Shown here piece after piece: positions 7,291 through 16,657 of a stretch of 64,000 nt of DNA. Source of the DNA: Reddybacter sp041277045 (lineage in GTDB: Bacteria > Pseudomonadota > Gammaproteobacteria > Pseudomonadales > Porticoccaceae). Position 1 is the stretch's first letter, and each line of letters opens with the position of its first letter. The translations under genes and the position numbers were made by a program. The notes beneath the pieces are model-generated. The model searched no databases. It was not told where the DNA came from and saw only the letters and a program-made list of their open reading frames with translations. The stretch lies in contig JBGFSY010000002.1 of NCBI GenBank assembly GCA_041277045.1, positions 682,001 through 746,000 on the forward strand, read 5' to 3'.

Positions 7291-8205
7291 TCAAGTGGAG
7301 AGCTGAAGCAGGTGGAGCATCAGGGCCTTTTGGGCGTGCAGGCGGTTTTCAGCTTCATCCCAGACCACGGAAATATTTTCATCTTCGAGCAACTCCGCGC
7401 TAACCTCCATGCCGCGATAGGCGGGCAGGCAGTGCATAAATAGAGCGTCGTTGGCGGCCAGTGACATTAGCTCGTGGTTGACCTGAAAGCCCTTGAACTG
7501 TTCGATGCGCTGCTGTTTCTCTTCTTCCTGGCCCATCGATGCCCAGGTATCGGTAACCACCAGATCGGCACCGGCGACGGCATCGCGAGGGTTTTGCGTA
7601 ATGCTGAGCCGGTCTGCGTGGCCCTGGGACAAGTTAGCGTCGGGTTCAAAACCTTTCGGGCAGGCAATGCGTAGCTCGAAATCAAATTGTGCGGCGGCAT
7701 TAATATAGGAGTTACACATATTATTGCCATCACCCACCCAGGCCACTGTTTTGCCGGCGATAGCGCCGCGCTTTTCGACATAGGTTTGCATGTCGGCCAG
7801 TAGCTGGCAGGGGTGGTAGTCGTCAGTCAGGGCGTTAATAACGGGAACTTTGGAATATTCGGCAAAGGTTTCAATTTTGCTGTGGGCGAAGGTGCGCACC
7901 ATGATGATGTCGACCATCGAAGAGATAACACGGGCGCTGTCTTCAACCGGTTCACCACGGCCGAGCTGGGTGTCGTTGGGCGATAAAAACAGGGCATTAC
8001 CGCCCAATTGCGCCATGCCAGCTTCGAAGGAGACGCGAGTACGGGTCGATGATTTTTCGAAAATCATCGCCAGTACTTTGCCTGACATCGGCTTGCCGGC
8101 GGTGTTATTGCGCAACTGGCTTTTCAACTTGATAGCATTAGCAATAACGAGGCGTAGCTCATCGGCGGGCAGGTCGTTTAAGGTTAGAAAATGGCGAACC
8201 GTCAT
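7291..8205 (-). CDS. argF: Ornithine carbamoyltransferase
   Basis: Cytoplasmic enzyme joining ornithine and carbamoyl phosphate to give citrulline in arginine synthesis. The carbamoyl phosphate loop STRTRVSFE is near residue 53, the second phosphate-site region GRGEPVEDSARV near residue 83, and the ornithine/catalytic motif HCLP (FMHCLPAYRG) near residue 263. The 304-residue length is normal for the anabolic enzyme. AAGGAAA precedes the ATG at 8205. It lies 31 bases downstream of argD on the same strand, forming an argD-argF pair; argG nearby completes three arginine steps in the window. Confidence 0.95.
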   Translation of the reverse strand: MTVRHFLTLNDLPADELRLVIANAIKLKSQLRNNTAGKPMSGKVLAMIFEKSSTRTRVSFEAGMAQLGGNALFLSPNDTQLGRGEPVEDSARVISSMVDIIMVRTFAHSKIETFAEYSKVPVINALTDDYHPCQLLADMQTYVEKRGAIAGKTVAWVGDGNNMCNSYINAAAQFDFELRIACPKGFEPDANLSQGHADRLSITQNPRDAVAGADLVVTDTWASMGQEEEKQQRIEQFKGFQVNHELMSLAANDALFMHCLPAYRGMEVSAELLEDENISVVWDEAENRLHAQKALMLHLLQLST

Positions 8206-8236
8206 GGCGAATTTCCTTAGTGGGGGCTATTGCCCA

Positions 8237-9406
8237 CTAAAAAGCGTTGATTAAAGGTACGAGTATGTCGACCAGTTGCTCTGCTTGCTCATCACTTAAA
8301 TTCAGTGCTGGTAAGAGGCGAATAACGTTGCCAGCGGTGACATTAATGAGCAGACCCTTGTCGGCAGCTTTGGCAACCAATTCGGCACAGGGCTCGCTGA
8401 GCTCAATGCCAATCATTAAACCGCTGCCGCGTATGTCTTTGACTTTGTCGCAGTCGGCCAGTGCCGTGCTAAAAGCCTGCAGCAGATGAGCGCCGAGTGC
8501 GCTGGCGCGCTGAGTCAAATTTTCACTTTCAATCGTCTCAAGGGTAGCCAGTGCCGCCGCGCAAGCGATGGGATTACCGCCGAAGGTTGAACCGTGGTTG
8601 CCGGGCTGCATCAATTGAGCGGCAGGGCCGTGGGTCAGGCAGGCACCGATGGGTACACCGTTGCCGAGGCCTTTGGCGATGGTCACTACGTCGGGCAGAA
8701 TATTGTGCTGCTGGTAGTGAAAGAAAGTGCCGGTGCGGCCATTGGCGGTTTGAATTTCATCCAGCATTAACAGCCAGCCTTTGGTGTCACACAGGGCGCG
8801 CAATTGCTGCAGGTAGTCGGGGGCGGGAATGTTAATGCCGCCTTCACCCTGAATAGGCTCAACCAGCACGGCGACAATATTGGGGTTATTTTCACCAATG
8901 GCTTGTATGGCGTCGATATCGTTAAATGGGGCGCGGGAAAAACCTCTCACCAGCGGCTCGAAGCCAGCGTGGACTTTGCGATTGCCGGTCGCCGTTAATG
9001 TCGCCAGTGTGCGCCCGTGGAAGGCCTGATCAGTCACAATAATGGTCGGCAGCTCGACACCCTTGGCATGGCCGTGGAGGCGGGCAATTTTAATCGCGGC
9101 TTCGTTGGCTTCGGCGCCGGAATTGGAGAAGAACATATTGCTCATGCCCGAGAGGGCGCTGAGCTTGTCGGCCAGGGCCTCCTGGGCGGGAATGTTGTAG
9201 AGATTGGAGCAGTGGACGAGGGTCTGCGCCTGGTCTGCCACGGCTGCAGTGACGGCGGGGTGGGCGTGGCCCAGGCCGCAAACAGCGATGCCGGCCAGAG
9301 CGTCGAGGTATTTTTTGCCCTGATCATCCCAAACGTAGGCACCGTCACCTTTGACCAGAGTCAGCGCGCGTTGTCCGTAAGTGTTCATTAATGCATTGCT
9401 TGTCAT
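8237..9406 (-). CDS. argD: Acetylornithine aminotransferase
   Basis: PLP-dependent class III aminotransferase converting N-acetylglutamate semialdehyde to N-acetylornithine; family members often also serve lysine synthesis. The PLP aspartate is in MLDEIQTANGRTG and the Schiff-base lysine is in TIAKGLGNGVPIG (about residue 242); the phosphate site NSGAEANEAAIK is near residue 94. The 389-residue length fits. The start at 9406 gives MTSNALMNTYGQRAL; the second ATG (MNTYGQ) is also possible, since the ribosome binding site is weak. First gene of argD-argF; the divergent neighbour is grxD. Confidence 0.94.
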   Translation of the reverse strand: MTSNALMNTYGQRALTLVKGDGAYVWDDQGKKYLDALAGIAVCGLGHAHPAVTAAVADQAQTLVHCSNLYNIPAQEALADKLSALSGMSNMFFSNSGAEANEAAIKIARLHGHAKGVELPTIIVTDQAFHGRTLATLTATGNRKVHAGFEPLVRGFSRAPFNDIDAIQAIGENNPNIVAVLVEPIQGEGGINIPAPDYLQQLRALCDTKGWLLMLDEIQTANGRTGTFFHYQQHNILPDVVTIAKGLGNGVPIGACLTHGPAAQLMQPGNHGSTFGGNPIACAAALATLETIESENLTQRASALGAHLLQAFSTALADCDKVKDIRGSGLMIGIELSEPCAELVAKAADKGLLINVTAGNVIRLLPALNLSDEQAEQLVDILVPLINAF

Positions 9407-9702
9407 GGCTTACTCAACAGTGTTTGTTAGGTGCGGCGCTGTTATTAAAGTGCCTGTCTATTGCGTTGTGCTTAAACATTGCGCCAACTAAAACAGGCGG
9501 CACCGAGCGGCCCGAAAAAAGCGAAACATTCTAATTAGCTTTATTGTCTTTGACAATCGTTTTCGCTACCTTTTTGCGACTGATATTGGCCGTTTGTTCG
9601 GACTTTGATTGACGATAAATAGGCAAGCGGACGTTTCTTTTTTGACTGAAAACAGTTAAAATAACCAAGTGTTTTACTCGGTTATTACTTGAGGTGCTTT
9701 AA

Positions 9703-10032
9703 ATGGACGTGCTGGATACTATCCGCGATCAAATCGAAACAAACCCCGTTATTGTTTACATGAAGGGTTCTCCCAATCAACCCCAGTGTGGCTTCTCAGC
9801 GCGCACTGTACAGGCCCTGATGGCCTGCGGCGAGCGTTTTGCCTATGTTGATATATTGTCTAACCCTGAAATTCGCAGCAAGCTACCAGAATACGCCAAC
9901 TGGCCAACATTCCCCCAGCTGTGGGTTGCTGGTGAGTTAATTGGCGGTTGCGACATTATCACTGAAATGCATGAAAAGGGTGAATTGCAGACTCTGGTTA
10001 AAGAGGCTGCATTACCTGCTGATGAGGCTTAG
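9703..10032 (+). CDS. grxD: Monothiol glutaredoxin (Grx4 family)
   Basis: A 109-residue monothiol glutaredoxin. The active-site motif CGFS is in PQCGFSARTV at about residue 29, and the family signatures WPTFPQLW and GGCDI follow. Members bind a [2Fe-2S] cluster with glutathione and act in Fe-S cluster delivery and iron sensing, often with BolA. GAGG lies upstream of the ATG at suitable spacing. Monocistronic: divergent from argD and followed by a strong bidirectional terminator. Confidence 0.95.
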   Translation: MDVLDTIRDQIETNPVIVYMKGSPNQPQCGFSARTVQALMACGERFAYVDILSNPEIRSKLPEYANWPTFPQLWVAGELIGGCDIITEMHEKGELQTLVKEAALPADEA

Positions 10033-10048
10033 TCTTTGAGCTAAGCCT
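10025..10048 (+). terminator. Small hairpin at the grxD stop codon
   Basis: Arms AGGCTTAG and CTAAGCCT form a perfect 8-bp stem with an 8-base loop and include the grxD stop codon. Only a short T-run follows. It precedes the stronger terminator at 10076-10110 and may act as an RNA-stabilising or accessory element. Confidence 0.35.
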
Positions 10049-10075
10049 TTGATCTAACGTAAGGATCAGTACAAT

Positions 10076-10110
10076 AAAAAAAGCGGGCAATGCCCGCTTT
10101 TTTTATTGTC
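10076..10110. terminator. Bidirectional rho-independent terminator
   Basis: AAAAAAAGCGGGCA and TGCCCGCTTTTTTT form a long GC-rich stem with A- and T-runs on both sides. It lies between convergent grxD and rnt and can serve both. Confidence 0.9.
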
Positions 10111-10120
10111 CATCAATTTA

Positions 10121-10780
10121 TTAAAGGGACGGCGCTTTCCAACCACCTAATTCGCGCCAGCGATTGACAATCGCGCAAAATAATTCAGCCGTGCGCTCGG
10201 CATCGTAGGCCGCACTGTGCGCTTCTTTATTGCTAAAGGGGATGCCGGCCGATTGACAGGCGCGAGCGAGCACCGTTTGCCCGTAGGCCAGGCCGGCGAG
10301 AGTGGCGGTGTCAAAACAGGAGAAGGGATGGAAGGGATTGCGTTTAATCTGACTGCGGTTGACGGCAGCGTTAACAAAGCCCAGATCAAAGTGGGCGTTG
10401 TGGGCGACGATCACTGCGCGGGTGCAGTGATGCTCACTGATGTTGTGGCGTATTTCCTGAAAAATATCGCGCAAGGCATCCTTCTCACTCATCGCCTCTC
10501 GGTCGGGGTCGTCCGGGTTAATGCCGGTAAACTCCAGAGCAGCATCGTCACAAATGGTGTCGGCGTGGGGGATGACATTGCGGGCGATGGTCTTATCGCG
10601 AACGAGTAGGCCCGAGTCGTCCATTACCAGAGATACGGCAGCGATTTCTAATAGCGCGTGTTTGTCGGACTCAAAGCCACCGGTTTCGACATCGATCACC
10701 ACGGGTAGAAAGCCGCGAAAACGCTCGGCAATAAATTCGCCGCTAAAATCATCCATAGAGCCGGTTGCAGACATGATCAT
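10121..10780 (-). CDS. rnt: Ribonuclease T
   Basis: DEDDh 3'-5' exonuclease that trims tRNA, 5S and 23S rRNA 3' ends. Exo I is visible as VVIDVETGG, Exo II as VAHNAHFDLGFV, and Exo III as HSAAYDAERTAELF with the catalytic His before the Asp. The frame opens further upstream inside pyrC. I chose the ATG at 10780 (MIMSATG), which has GGAGAG in front and gives 219 residues, close to the 215 of E. coli. ATGs at 10804 and 10792 overlap the pyrC stop and are alternatives. Translation is probably coupled to pyrC. Confidence 0.93.
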   Translation of the reverse strand: MIMSATGSMDDFSGEFIAERFRGFLPVVIDVETGGFESDKHALLEIAAVSLVMDDSGLLVRDKTIARNVIPHADTICDDAALEFTGINPDDPDREAMSEKDALRDIFQEIRHNISEHHCTRAVIVAHNAHFDLGFVNAAVNRSQIKRNPFHPFSCFDTATLAGLAYGQTVLARACQSAGIPFSNKEAHSAAYDAERTAELFCAIVNRWRELGGWKAPSL

Positions 10781-10793
10781 TTCACTCTCCATT

Positions 10794-11846
10794 TCATTTT
10801 CCATCAACAACGGCCCACTGTAGAGTTTCAGAAGCGTAGAAAGGCACCATAGGATCTTCACCAAGTTGTGTTGTTGCGGGCAATTGCCACGGGGCGCGGC
10901 GCAGGGTTAATGTTTGTTGATTCACGGGCAGGCCGTAAAACGCAGGGCCGAAGAGGCTGGCAAAGCCTTCGAGTTTATCCAGTGCGCCAGCGCGCTCAAA
11001 GACTTCGGCATAGAGCTCAATAGCACTAAGGTGGGAGTAACAACCGGCACAGCCACAGGCCGTTTCCTTTTTATTTTGCGCGTGGGGGGCGGAGTCGGTG
11101 CCGAGAAAGAATTTACTACTGCCGCTGGTGGCCGCCGCAATTAATGCTTGCTGGTGGGTGGCGCGTTTGAGTATCGGCAGGCAATAGTTGTGCGGGCGAA
11201 TTCCACCGGCTAATAAATCGTTACGATTACAGAGCAAGTGCTGGGGTGTGATGGTGGCAGCGATATTATCGCCACTGTTAGCCACAAACTGCGCGCCCTG
11301 TGCGGTGGTGATATGTTCGAGGACTATCTTTAAAGCGGGAAATTGGGCGCAGAGGTCATTGAGTGTGCGTTCAATAAAAACGGCCTCCCGATCAAAAATA
11401 TCGATGTGGGCGTCGGTGACTTCACCGTGTAATAACAGGGGCAGGCCAAGTTTCTGCATGCGCTCCAGCACCGGATACACTTTCTTTATATCGGTGACAC
11501 CAGAGTCTGAATTGGTGGTCGCGCCTGCCGGATAATATTTAACGGCGTGGATAATGCCACTGGCGACGGCGCAGTCAATTTCATCGGCCGGGGTGTTGTC
11601 CGTTAAATACAATACCATTAAAGGCTGCCAATCATTGCCTTCAGGGCGAGCGGCAAGAATACGCTGGCGATAGATGCCGGCTTGCTCGGTAGTAATGACC
11701 GGCGGCGCCAGATTGGGCATAACAATGGCGCGGGCAAAGTGGCGGGCGGCATCGTTGACGGTGTCGCGCAGGGCGGGGCCGTCACGTAAATGCAGGTGCC
11801 AGTCGTCGGGCTGGGTAATGGTGAGTGTGTCGAGGGTCGTTGGCAT
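10794..11846 (-). CDS. pyrC: Dihydroorotase
   Basis: Zinc amidohydrolase that cyclises carbamoyl aspartate to dihydroorotate in pyrimidine synthesis. Metal ligands are in DDWHLHLRDG near the N-terminus; the carboxylated lysine is in AVKYYPAGATTNS, further histidines are in LLLHGEVTD and VLEHITT, and the catalytic Asp is in LGTDSAPH. The ATG at 11846 gives 350 residues, matching the class (E. coli 348). Earlier ATGs at 11885 and 11927 stay in frame but none has a convincing ribosome binding site, so the start is uncertain. Divergent from argG; rnt follows with coupling. Confidence 0.93.
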   Translation of the reverse strand: MPTTLDTLTITQPDDWHLHLRDGPALRDTVNDAARHFARAIVMPNLAPPVITTEQAGIYRQRILAARPEGNDWQPLMVLYLTDNTPADEIDCAVASGIIHAVKYYPAGATTNSDSGVTDIKKVYPVLERMQKLGLPLLLHGEVTDAHIDIFDREAVFIERTLNDLCAQFPALKIVLEHITTAQGAQFVANSGDNIAATITPQHLLCNRNDLLAGGIRPHNYCLPILKRATHQQALIAAATSGSSKFFLGTDSAPHAQNKKETACGCAGCYSHLSAIELYAEVFERAGALDKLEGFASLFGPAFYGLPVNQQTLTLRRAPWQLPATTQLGEDPMVPFYASETLQWAVVDGK

Positions 11847-12020
11847 TTTTACTGGCTGACTTGCTTGCTGATTGGGAGCGGCCATCCTACCGGAAAGCCT
11901 TGGCGCGGGACAGGCTTCTATCTGCATCGAACGCTATCAAAAGTGCGGTGCAAGGTTTAGAATTTAGCCTTGCTCAGCTGTTTCTGCTCAGTTGCTTCTA
12001 CTCATTCCAGGAGATTGTTT

Positions 12021-13232
12021 GTGTCCGATATTAAAAAAGTGGTTTTGGCCTATTCCGGTGGGCTCGATACCTCGGTAATTGTTCGCTGGTTGCAGGAAAC
12101 GTATCAATGTGAGGTGGTGACCTTTACAGCTGATATCGGACAGGGTGAAGAGGTTGAACCGGCACGGGCCAAGGCCAAAGCCTTGGGTATTGAAGAAATC
12201 TACATTGATGATCTGCGTGAAGAGTTTGTGCGCGATTTTGTCTACCCAATGTTTCGCGCCAATACAATCTATGAAGGTGAATACCTGCTGGGCACCTCCA
12301 TTGCTCGACCATTAATTGCCAAGCGCTTAATCGAGATCGCTAACGAAACGGGTGCCGATGCCATTTCCCACGGCGCTACAGGAAAGGGTAATGATCAGGT
12401 GCGCTTTGAGCTGGGTGCCTATGCGCTAAAACCCGGTGTTCAAGTGATTGCGCCCTGGCGCGAGTGGGATTTAACGTCGCGCGATACGCTGATGGATTAT
12501 TGTGCGCAACATAACATTCCCGTTGATTTTGCCTCGGGCAAAAAGAAGTCACCCTATTCGATGGATGCCAATCTTCTGCATATCTCCTATGAAGGCGGTG
12601 TACTTGAAGAACCCTGGGCCGAAGCTGAAGAGTCTATGTGGCGCTGGAGTGTCTCACCAGAGGCGGCACCCGATAAGCCCCTGTATATGGAATTAAGCTT
12701 TCAAAAAGGCGATATCGTTGCTATCGACGGCAAGGCAATGACGCCAGCCGAGGTGCTGACTCTGCTCAATGAAATTGGTGGTGCCAACGGCATTGGCCGT
12801 GCCGACATCGTCGAAAACCGCTATGTGGGTATGAAGGCCCGCGGCTGTTACGAAACACCGGGCGGCACCATTATGCTCAAGGCTCACCGGGCTATTGAGT
12901 CGATCACCCTTGATCGAGAAGTCGCCCACTTAAAAGATGAGTTAATGCCGCGTTACGCCAGCCTTATTTACAACGGCTACTGGTGGTCGCCAGAGCGGCA
13001 AATGCTGCAAACCATGATCGATGAGTCTCAGCACTACGTCAATGGTGTGGTACGTTTGAAGCTTTATAAGGGCAATGTCACTGTTATTGGGCGCAAGTCG
13101 GAAGATAGTTTGTTCGATGAACGTATCGCCACTTTTGACGACGATGCCGGTGCCTATAACCAACAAGATGCCGAGGGCTTTATTAAGCTCAATGCACTGC
13201 GCTTGCGTATTGCTGCGAATAAAAATCGTTAG
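12021..13232 (+). CDS. argG: Argininosuccinate synthase
   Basis: Joins citrulline and aspartate with ATP to form argininosuccinate in arginine synthesis. The N-terminal ATP pyrophosphatase loop AYSGGLDTSVI is near residue 10, and SHGATGKGNDQVRFE near residue 115 is the citrulline/aspartate site. The start is GTG at 12021 behind CAGGAG with 8-base spacing; the frame upstream reads a non-conserved segment. The 403-residue length is of the ~400-residue type, not the 447-residue E. coli type. Monocistronic between divergent pyrC and ccoN. Confidence 0.96.
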   Translation: MSDIKKVVLAYSGGLDTSVIVRWLQETYQCEVVTFTADIGQGEEVEPARAKAKALGIEEIYIDDLREEFVRDFVYPMFRANTIYEGEYLLGTSIARPLIAKRLIEIANETGADAISHGATGKGNDQVRFELGAYALKPGVQVIAPWREWDLTSRDTLMDYCAQHNIPVDFASGKKKSPYSMDANLLHISYEGGVLEEPWAEAEESMWRWSVSPEAAPDKPLYMELSFQKGDIVAIDGKAMTPAEVLTLLNEIGGANGIGRADIVENRYVGMKARGCYETPGGTIMLKAHRAIESITLDREVAHLKDELMPRYASLIYNGYWWSPERQMLQTMIDESQHYVNGVVRLKLYKGNVTVIGRKSEDSLFDERIATFDDDAGAYNQQDAEGFIKLNALRLRIAANKNR

Positions 13233-13286
13233 TTATTTGGTGTATTACACAAAATCATCAGTCGAGCCCTTAGGGCTTGCTGTCAA

Positions 13287-13300
13287 TTGATTTATATCAT
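13287..13300 (+). promoter_or_regulatory. FNR/Anr-type binding site before ccoN
   Basis: TTGATTTATATCAT differs from the FNR/Anr consensus TTGATnnnnATCAA at one base. AATAAT at 13323-13328 is a plausible -10 element placed so that the box would be centred near -41.5, the class II activator position. cbb3 oxidase operons are classic FNR/Anr targets in low oxygen. Confidence 0.65.
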
Positions 13301-13380
13301 GTTACAGCAGAGTGTAATGCCGAATAATTGCGCCGCTTAAAGTTCAGCGCTGTAAATTTTTCTCATCAAGGAAATAAGAA

Positions 13381-14823
13381 ATGAGTGATGCTAGCCTTGC
13401 GAGTACGCCGCCCACATACAATTTAAGGGTGGTAAAGCAGTTCGCTATCATGACCGTTGTATGGGGTATCGTTGGCATGCTGGTGGGGGTTATCCTCGCT
13501 GCCGAAATGATCTGGCCCGATTTGAACATGGGCATACCCTGGCTGCACTTTGGCCGCCTGCGACCGCTGCACACCAACGCGGTGATTTTTGCTTTTGGTG
13601 GCTGTGCGCTATTTTCAAGCGCCTACTATATTGTGCAAAAAACCTGTCTGGTGACATTGTTCATGCCACGGCTGGCCGCGTTCACTTTTTGGGGTTGGCA
13701 GTTGGTCATTGTCGCTGCGGCTATCACCTTGCCCATGGGCTTAACCACTAGTAAAGAATACGCCGAGCTGGAGTGGCCGATCGATATTTTGATTACCATC
13801 GTCTGGCTCTCCTACGCGGTGGTTTTCTTCGGCACTATTGCGAAACGCAAAACCTCGCACATTTATGTCGCCAATTGGTTCTTTGGTGCCTTTATTCTCG
13901 CGGTCGCGATGCTCCATGTGGTTAACAGCGCGGCTATTCCCGTGACGATGTTTAAATCCTATTCCGTTTATGCGGGCACGATCGACGCCATGGTGCAGTG
14001 GTGGTATGGCCACAATGCGGTAGGCTTCTTTTTAACGGCGGGCTTTCTCGGCATGATGTATTACTTCGTGCCCAAGCAAGCGGGGCGGCCGGTGTACTCT
14101 TATCGTTTATCGATTGTGCACTTCTGGGCGCTGGTTGCCGTGTATATTTGGGCTGGCCCCCACCACCTTCACTATTCAGCGTTGCCGGACTGGGCGCAGA
14201 GCCTGGGCATGGTGATGTCGCTGATTCTGCTGGCCCCTTCCTGGGGTGGCATGATCAACGGCATTATGACCTTGTCAGGTGCCTGGGATAAATTGCGCAC
14301 CGATCCAACTTTACGCTTTTTAGTGGTTTCACTTTCCTTCTACGGCATGTCGACTTTTGAAGGCCCAATGATGGCTATCAAGACGGTGAATGCGCTGTCT
14401 CACAACACCGACTGGACTATCGGCCACGTTCATTCCGGTGCTCTGGGTTGGGTGGCGATGATCTCTATCGGCAGCATGTACCACCTGATTCCACTGTTGT
14501 TTGAAAAACCGAAGATGTACAGCATCAAATTGATTAATGCTCACTTCTGGCTGGCGACCATGGGCACCGTGCTCTATATCGCCTCCATGTGGGTTAACGG
14601 CATCGCCCAGGGTTTGATGTGGCGAGCCTTTAATACTGATGGCACGCTGACTTATACCTTCGCGGAATCTATCGAGGCGAGCATACCGGGTTACTACGTA
14701 CGTTTGATCGGTGGCGGTATGTTCTTCCTCGGCATGCTGGTAATGGCCTTTAATGTTTGGAAAACCTGTCGGGGACCCGGAATCTCGGCGCCAGTTGATA
14801 GCCAACCAGCCACTGCAGCGTAG
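13381..14823 (+). CDS. ccoN: cbb3-type cytochrome c oxidase, subunit I
   Basis: Catalytic heme-copper subunit of the high-affinity cbb3 oxidase in the inner membrane; it holds heme b, heme b3 and CuB and reduces O2. About 12 membrane segments are visible. Conserved histidines include those in LHTNAVIFAFGG (heme ligand), WWYGHNAVGFFLTAG (CuB/tyrosine helix) and HNTDWTIGHVHSGALGW (heme ligands). The 480-residue length is typical. AAGGAA lies eight bases before the ATG. First gene of ccoNOQPGHIS, preceded by an FNR/Anr-type box. Confidence 0.98.
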   Translation: MSDASLASTPPTYNLRVVKQFAIMTVVWGIVGMLVGVILAAEMIWPDLNMGIPWLHFGRLRPLHTNAVIFAFGGCALFSSAYYIVQKTCLVTLFMPRLAAFTFWGWQLVIVAAAITLPMGLTTSKEYAELEWPIDILITIVWLSYAVVFFGTIAKRKTSHIYVANWFFGAFILAVAMLHVVNSAAIPVTMFKSYSVYAGTIDAMVQWWYGHNAVGFFLTAGFLGMMYYFVPKQAGRPVYSYRLSIVHFWALVAVYIWAGPHHLHYSALPDWAQSLGMVMSLILLAPSWGGMINGIMTLSGAWDKLRTDPTLRFLVVSLSFYGMSTFEGPMMAIKTVNALSHNTDWTIGHVHSGALGWVAMISIGSMYHLIPLLFEKPKMYSIKLINAHFWLATMGTVLYIASMWVNGIAQGLMWRAFNTDGTLTYTFAESIEASIPGYYVRLIGGGMFFLGMLVMAFNVWKTCRGPGISAPVDSQPATAA

Positions 14824-14835
14824 GAGGGCACAACG

Positions 14836-15450
14836 ATGAATCATGACATAGTCGAAAAAAATGTCGGCGTATTAATTATCTTGACGCTGGTAGCAATGAG
14901 TTTTGGTGGTCTGGCACAGGTTGTTCCTCTGTTTTTTATTGAGTCAACAACAACGCCCATTAAAGATTTGAAGCCACTACCTGCTTTGGTGTTAGAGGGT
15001 CGCGATATTTATATTCGCGAGGGCTGCCACGTTTGTCACACGCAAATGATTCGCCCTTTCCGCTCTGAAACGGAACGCTATGGTCACTACAGCGTAGCCG
15101 GAGAGCAGGTCTACGAGCACCCCTTCCTGTGGGGCTCAAAGCGTACCGGGCCGGATTTGGCACGAGTGGGTGCTCGCTACAGTGATGAGTGGCACCGTGC
15201 CCATCTCTATAACCCCAGAGACGTGGTGCCAATATCTAATATGCCGAGCTTCCCCTGGTTGTTCCAGGATGTGGTCACGGGCAAAGATACCGCAGCCAAA
15301 ATGCGTGCATTGCGTATTGTTGGTGTGCCTTATACCGACGAAGATATTGAAAATGCGGCCTCCGTGTTCGCTGCGGGTGATGTTAAAGAAGTTGATGCAC
15401 TGGTCGCTTATCTACAGCAACTGGGCACACTGATTAAACAAAAGCGTTAA
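14836..15450 (+). CDS. ccoO: cbb3-type cytochrome c oxidase, subunit II
   Basis: Membrane-anchored mono-heme cytochrome c that passes electrons to CcoN. There is one N-terminal membrane anchor (residues about 10-35) and a periplasmic domain with a single heme motif CHVCH near residue 62; the distal Met is probably in SNMPSFPWLF. The 204-residue length is normal. GGAGG precedes the start. It is 12 bases after ccoN. Confidence 0.97.
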   Translation: MNHDIVEKNVGVLIILTLVAMSFGGLAQVVPLFFIESTTTPIKDLKPLPALVLEGRDIYIREGCHVCHTQMIRPFRSETERYGHYSVAGEQVYEHPFLWGSKRTGPDLARVGARYSDEWHRAHLYNPRDVVPISNMPSFPWLFQDVVTGKDTAAKMRALRIVGVPYTDEDIENAASVFAAGDVKEVDALVAYLQQLGTLIKQKR

Positions 15451-15465
15451 GGCGCTGGAGGAATT

Positions 15466-15714
15466 ATGGCTCAGGGTACTTGGGAAGGTATTGGTACATT
15501 ACTGGCGATGCTGGCCTTTATAGCCGTTTGTGTTTGGGCTTATAGCGGTCGCAATAAAGCGCGTTTTGATGAGGCCGCAATGCTGCCATTTGCCGACGAG
15601 TTACAGGCCGAACCGTCAGTTGAAGTAACTAAGCCGCTCGTTACCGACAGTGAAAAAGTGGCTGCTGAAACAGTCTCGCAAGAAACAACGAATAAAGTAG
15701 GGAATGGCATATGA
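15466..15714 (+). CDS. ccoQ: cbb3-type cytochrome oxidase small subunit
   Basis: An 82-residue protein with one membrane helix (about 8-27) followed by the usual YSGRNKARFDEAA segment and an acidic tail. CcoQ helps stabilise the interaction of CcoP with the CcoNO core. GGAGG lies before the ATG. Slightly longer than many CcoQ, the extra being the Glu/Thr-rich tail. Its stop overlaps the ccoP start. Confidence 0.9.
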   Translation: MAQGTWEGIGTLLAMLAFIAVCVWAYSGRNKARFDEAAMLPFADELQAEPSVEVTKPLVTDSEKVAAETVSQETTNKVGNGI

Positions 15715-16607
15715 GCACGTTCTGGAGTCTGTGGATAATCGTTATCACAGTCGTCACTACAGCGGGTGTTTGCTGGGTGTTGTTTGCCAACAGAAAGGTT
15801 ATCGTCAAGGAAAAGCCCAAAGATGGTGAAGTACCGACGACCGGCCATGTCTACGATGGTATTGAAGAATACGACAATCCACTGCCCGGTTGGTGGTTCA
15901 ATATGTTTGTCGGTACCGTCATATTTTCGATCATCTATCTGATTCTGTACCCGGGTATGGGTAATTTTCCGGGTGTTCTAGGCTGGACATCAGATGGCCA
16001 ATGGCAGGAGCAGGAGAGAAAAGCAGAAGTTCGCTTCGAGGCGGTTTACTCAACGTTTGTAGGCCTGTCGATAGAGGAGCTATCTGTTAATCCAGAGGCC
16101 TTTAAAATCGGTCGTCGCCTGTTTGGTAATAACTGCGCTGTTTGTCACGGCAGTGACGGGCGCGGCAGTTACGGTTTTCCCGACTTAACCGATGACGACT
16201 GGTTGTATGGCGGCACACCCGAAGCGATTGAGTTTTCAATCACCCACGGTCGCAATGGCATGATGCCAGGCTGGGCTGCCGCTATTGGTGAAAAGGGTGT
16301 TAATCAGGTAACGGAGTATTTATTTAAACTTGGCAACAGTGAACACGATGCAGCTCTTGCTGAAGGTGGTGAGAAAGTCTTTGCCACTTTTTGTGCCGGC
16401 TGCCACGGTGTCGATGGCACGGGCAATCAGGCTCTGGGTGCACCGAATTTGAGTGATGACACCTGGCTTTATGGCCGCTCGCCAGAATTGATAAAAACCA
16501 CCATTCGATCCGGACGTCAGGGCTTAATGCCTGCGCAAAGAGAGCAATTACACAAAAGCAAAATCCGTTTGTTGACCGCTTATGTTTACAGTCTGGCACA
16601 TCAATAG
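15711..16607 (+). CDS. ccoP: cbb3-type cytochrome c oxidase, subunit III
   Basis: Di-heme membrane cytochrome c that receives electrons for the cbb3 oxidase. It has an N-terminal helix, the family motif YDGIEEYDNPLPGWW, a second helix (about 62-82), then two cytochrome c domains with CAVCH (about residue 143) and CAGCH (about 227). The 298-residue length is standard. The start overlaps the ccoQ stop (ATGA), indicating translational coupling. Confidence 0.97.
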   Translation: MSTFWSLWIIVITVVTTAGVCWVLFANRKVIVKEKPKDGEVPTTGHVYDGIEEYDNPLPGWWFNMFVGTVIFSIIYLILYPGMGNFPGVLGWTSDGQWQEQERKAEVRFEAVYSTFVGLSIEELSVNPEAFKIGRRLFGNNCAVCHGSDGRGSYGFPDLTDDDWLYGGTPEAIEFSITHGRNGMMPGWAAAIGEKGVNQVTEYLFKLGNSEHDAALAEGGEKVFATFCAGCHGVDGTGNQALGAPNLSDDTWLYGRSPELIKTTIRSGRQGLMPAQREQLHKSKIRLLTAYVYSLAHQ

Positions 16608-16657
16608 TGATTGCAAAAATTAATGGCTAATAGTAATAGCAGCTGAAAGAGGCGACC

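Noticed and set aside
13264..13280. AGCCCTTAGGGCT palindrome after argG
   Set aside because: Could be an argG terminator but has almost no loop and no T-run; not called.
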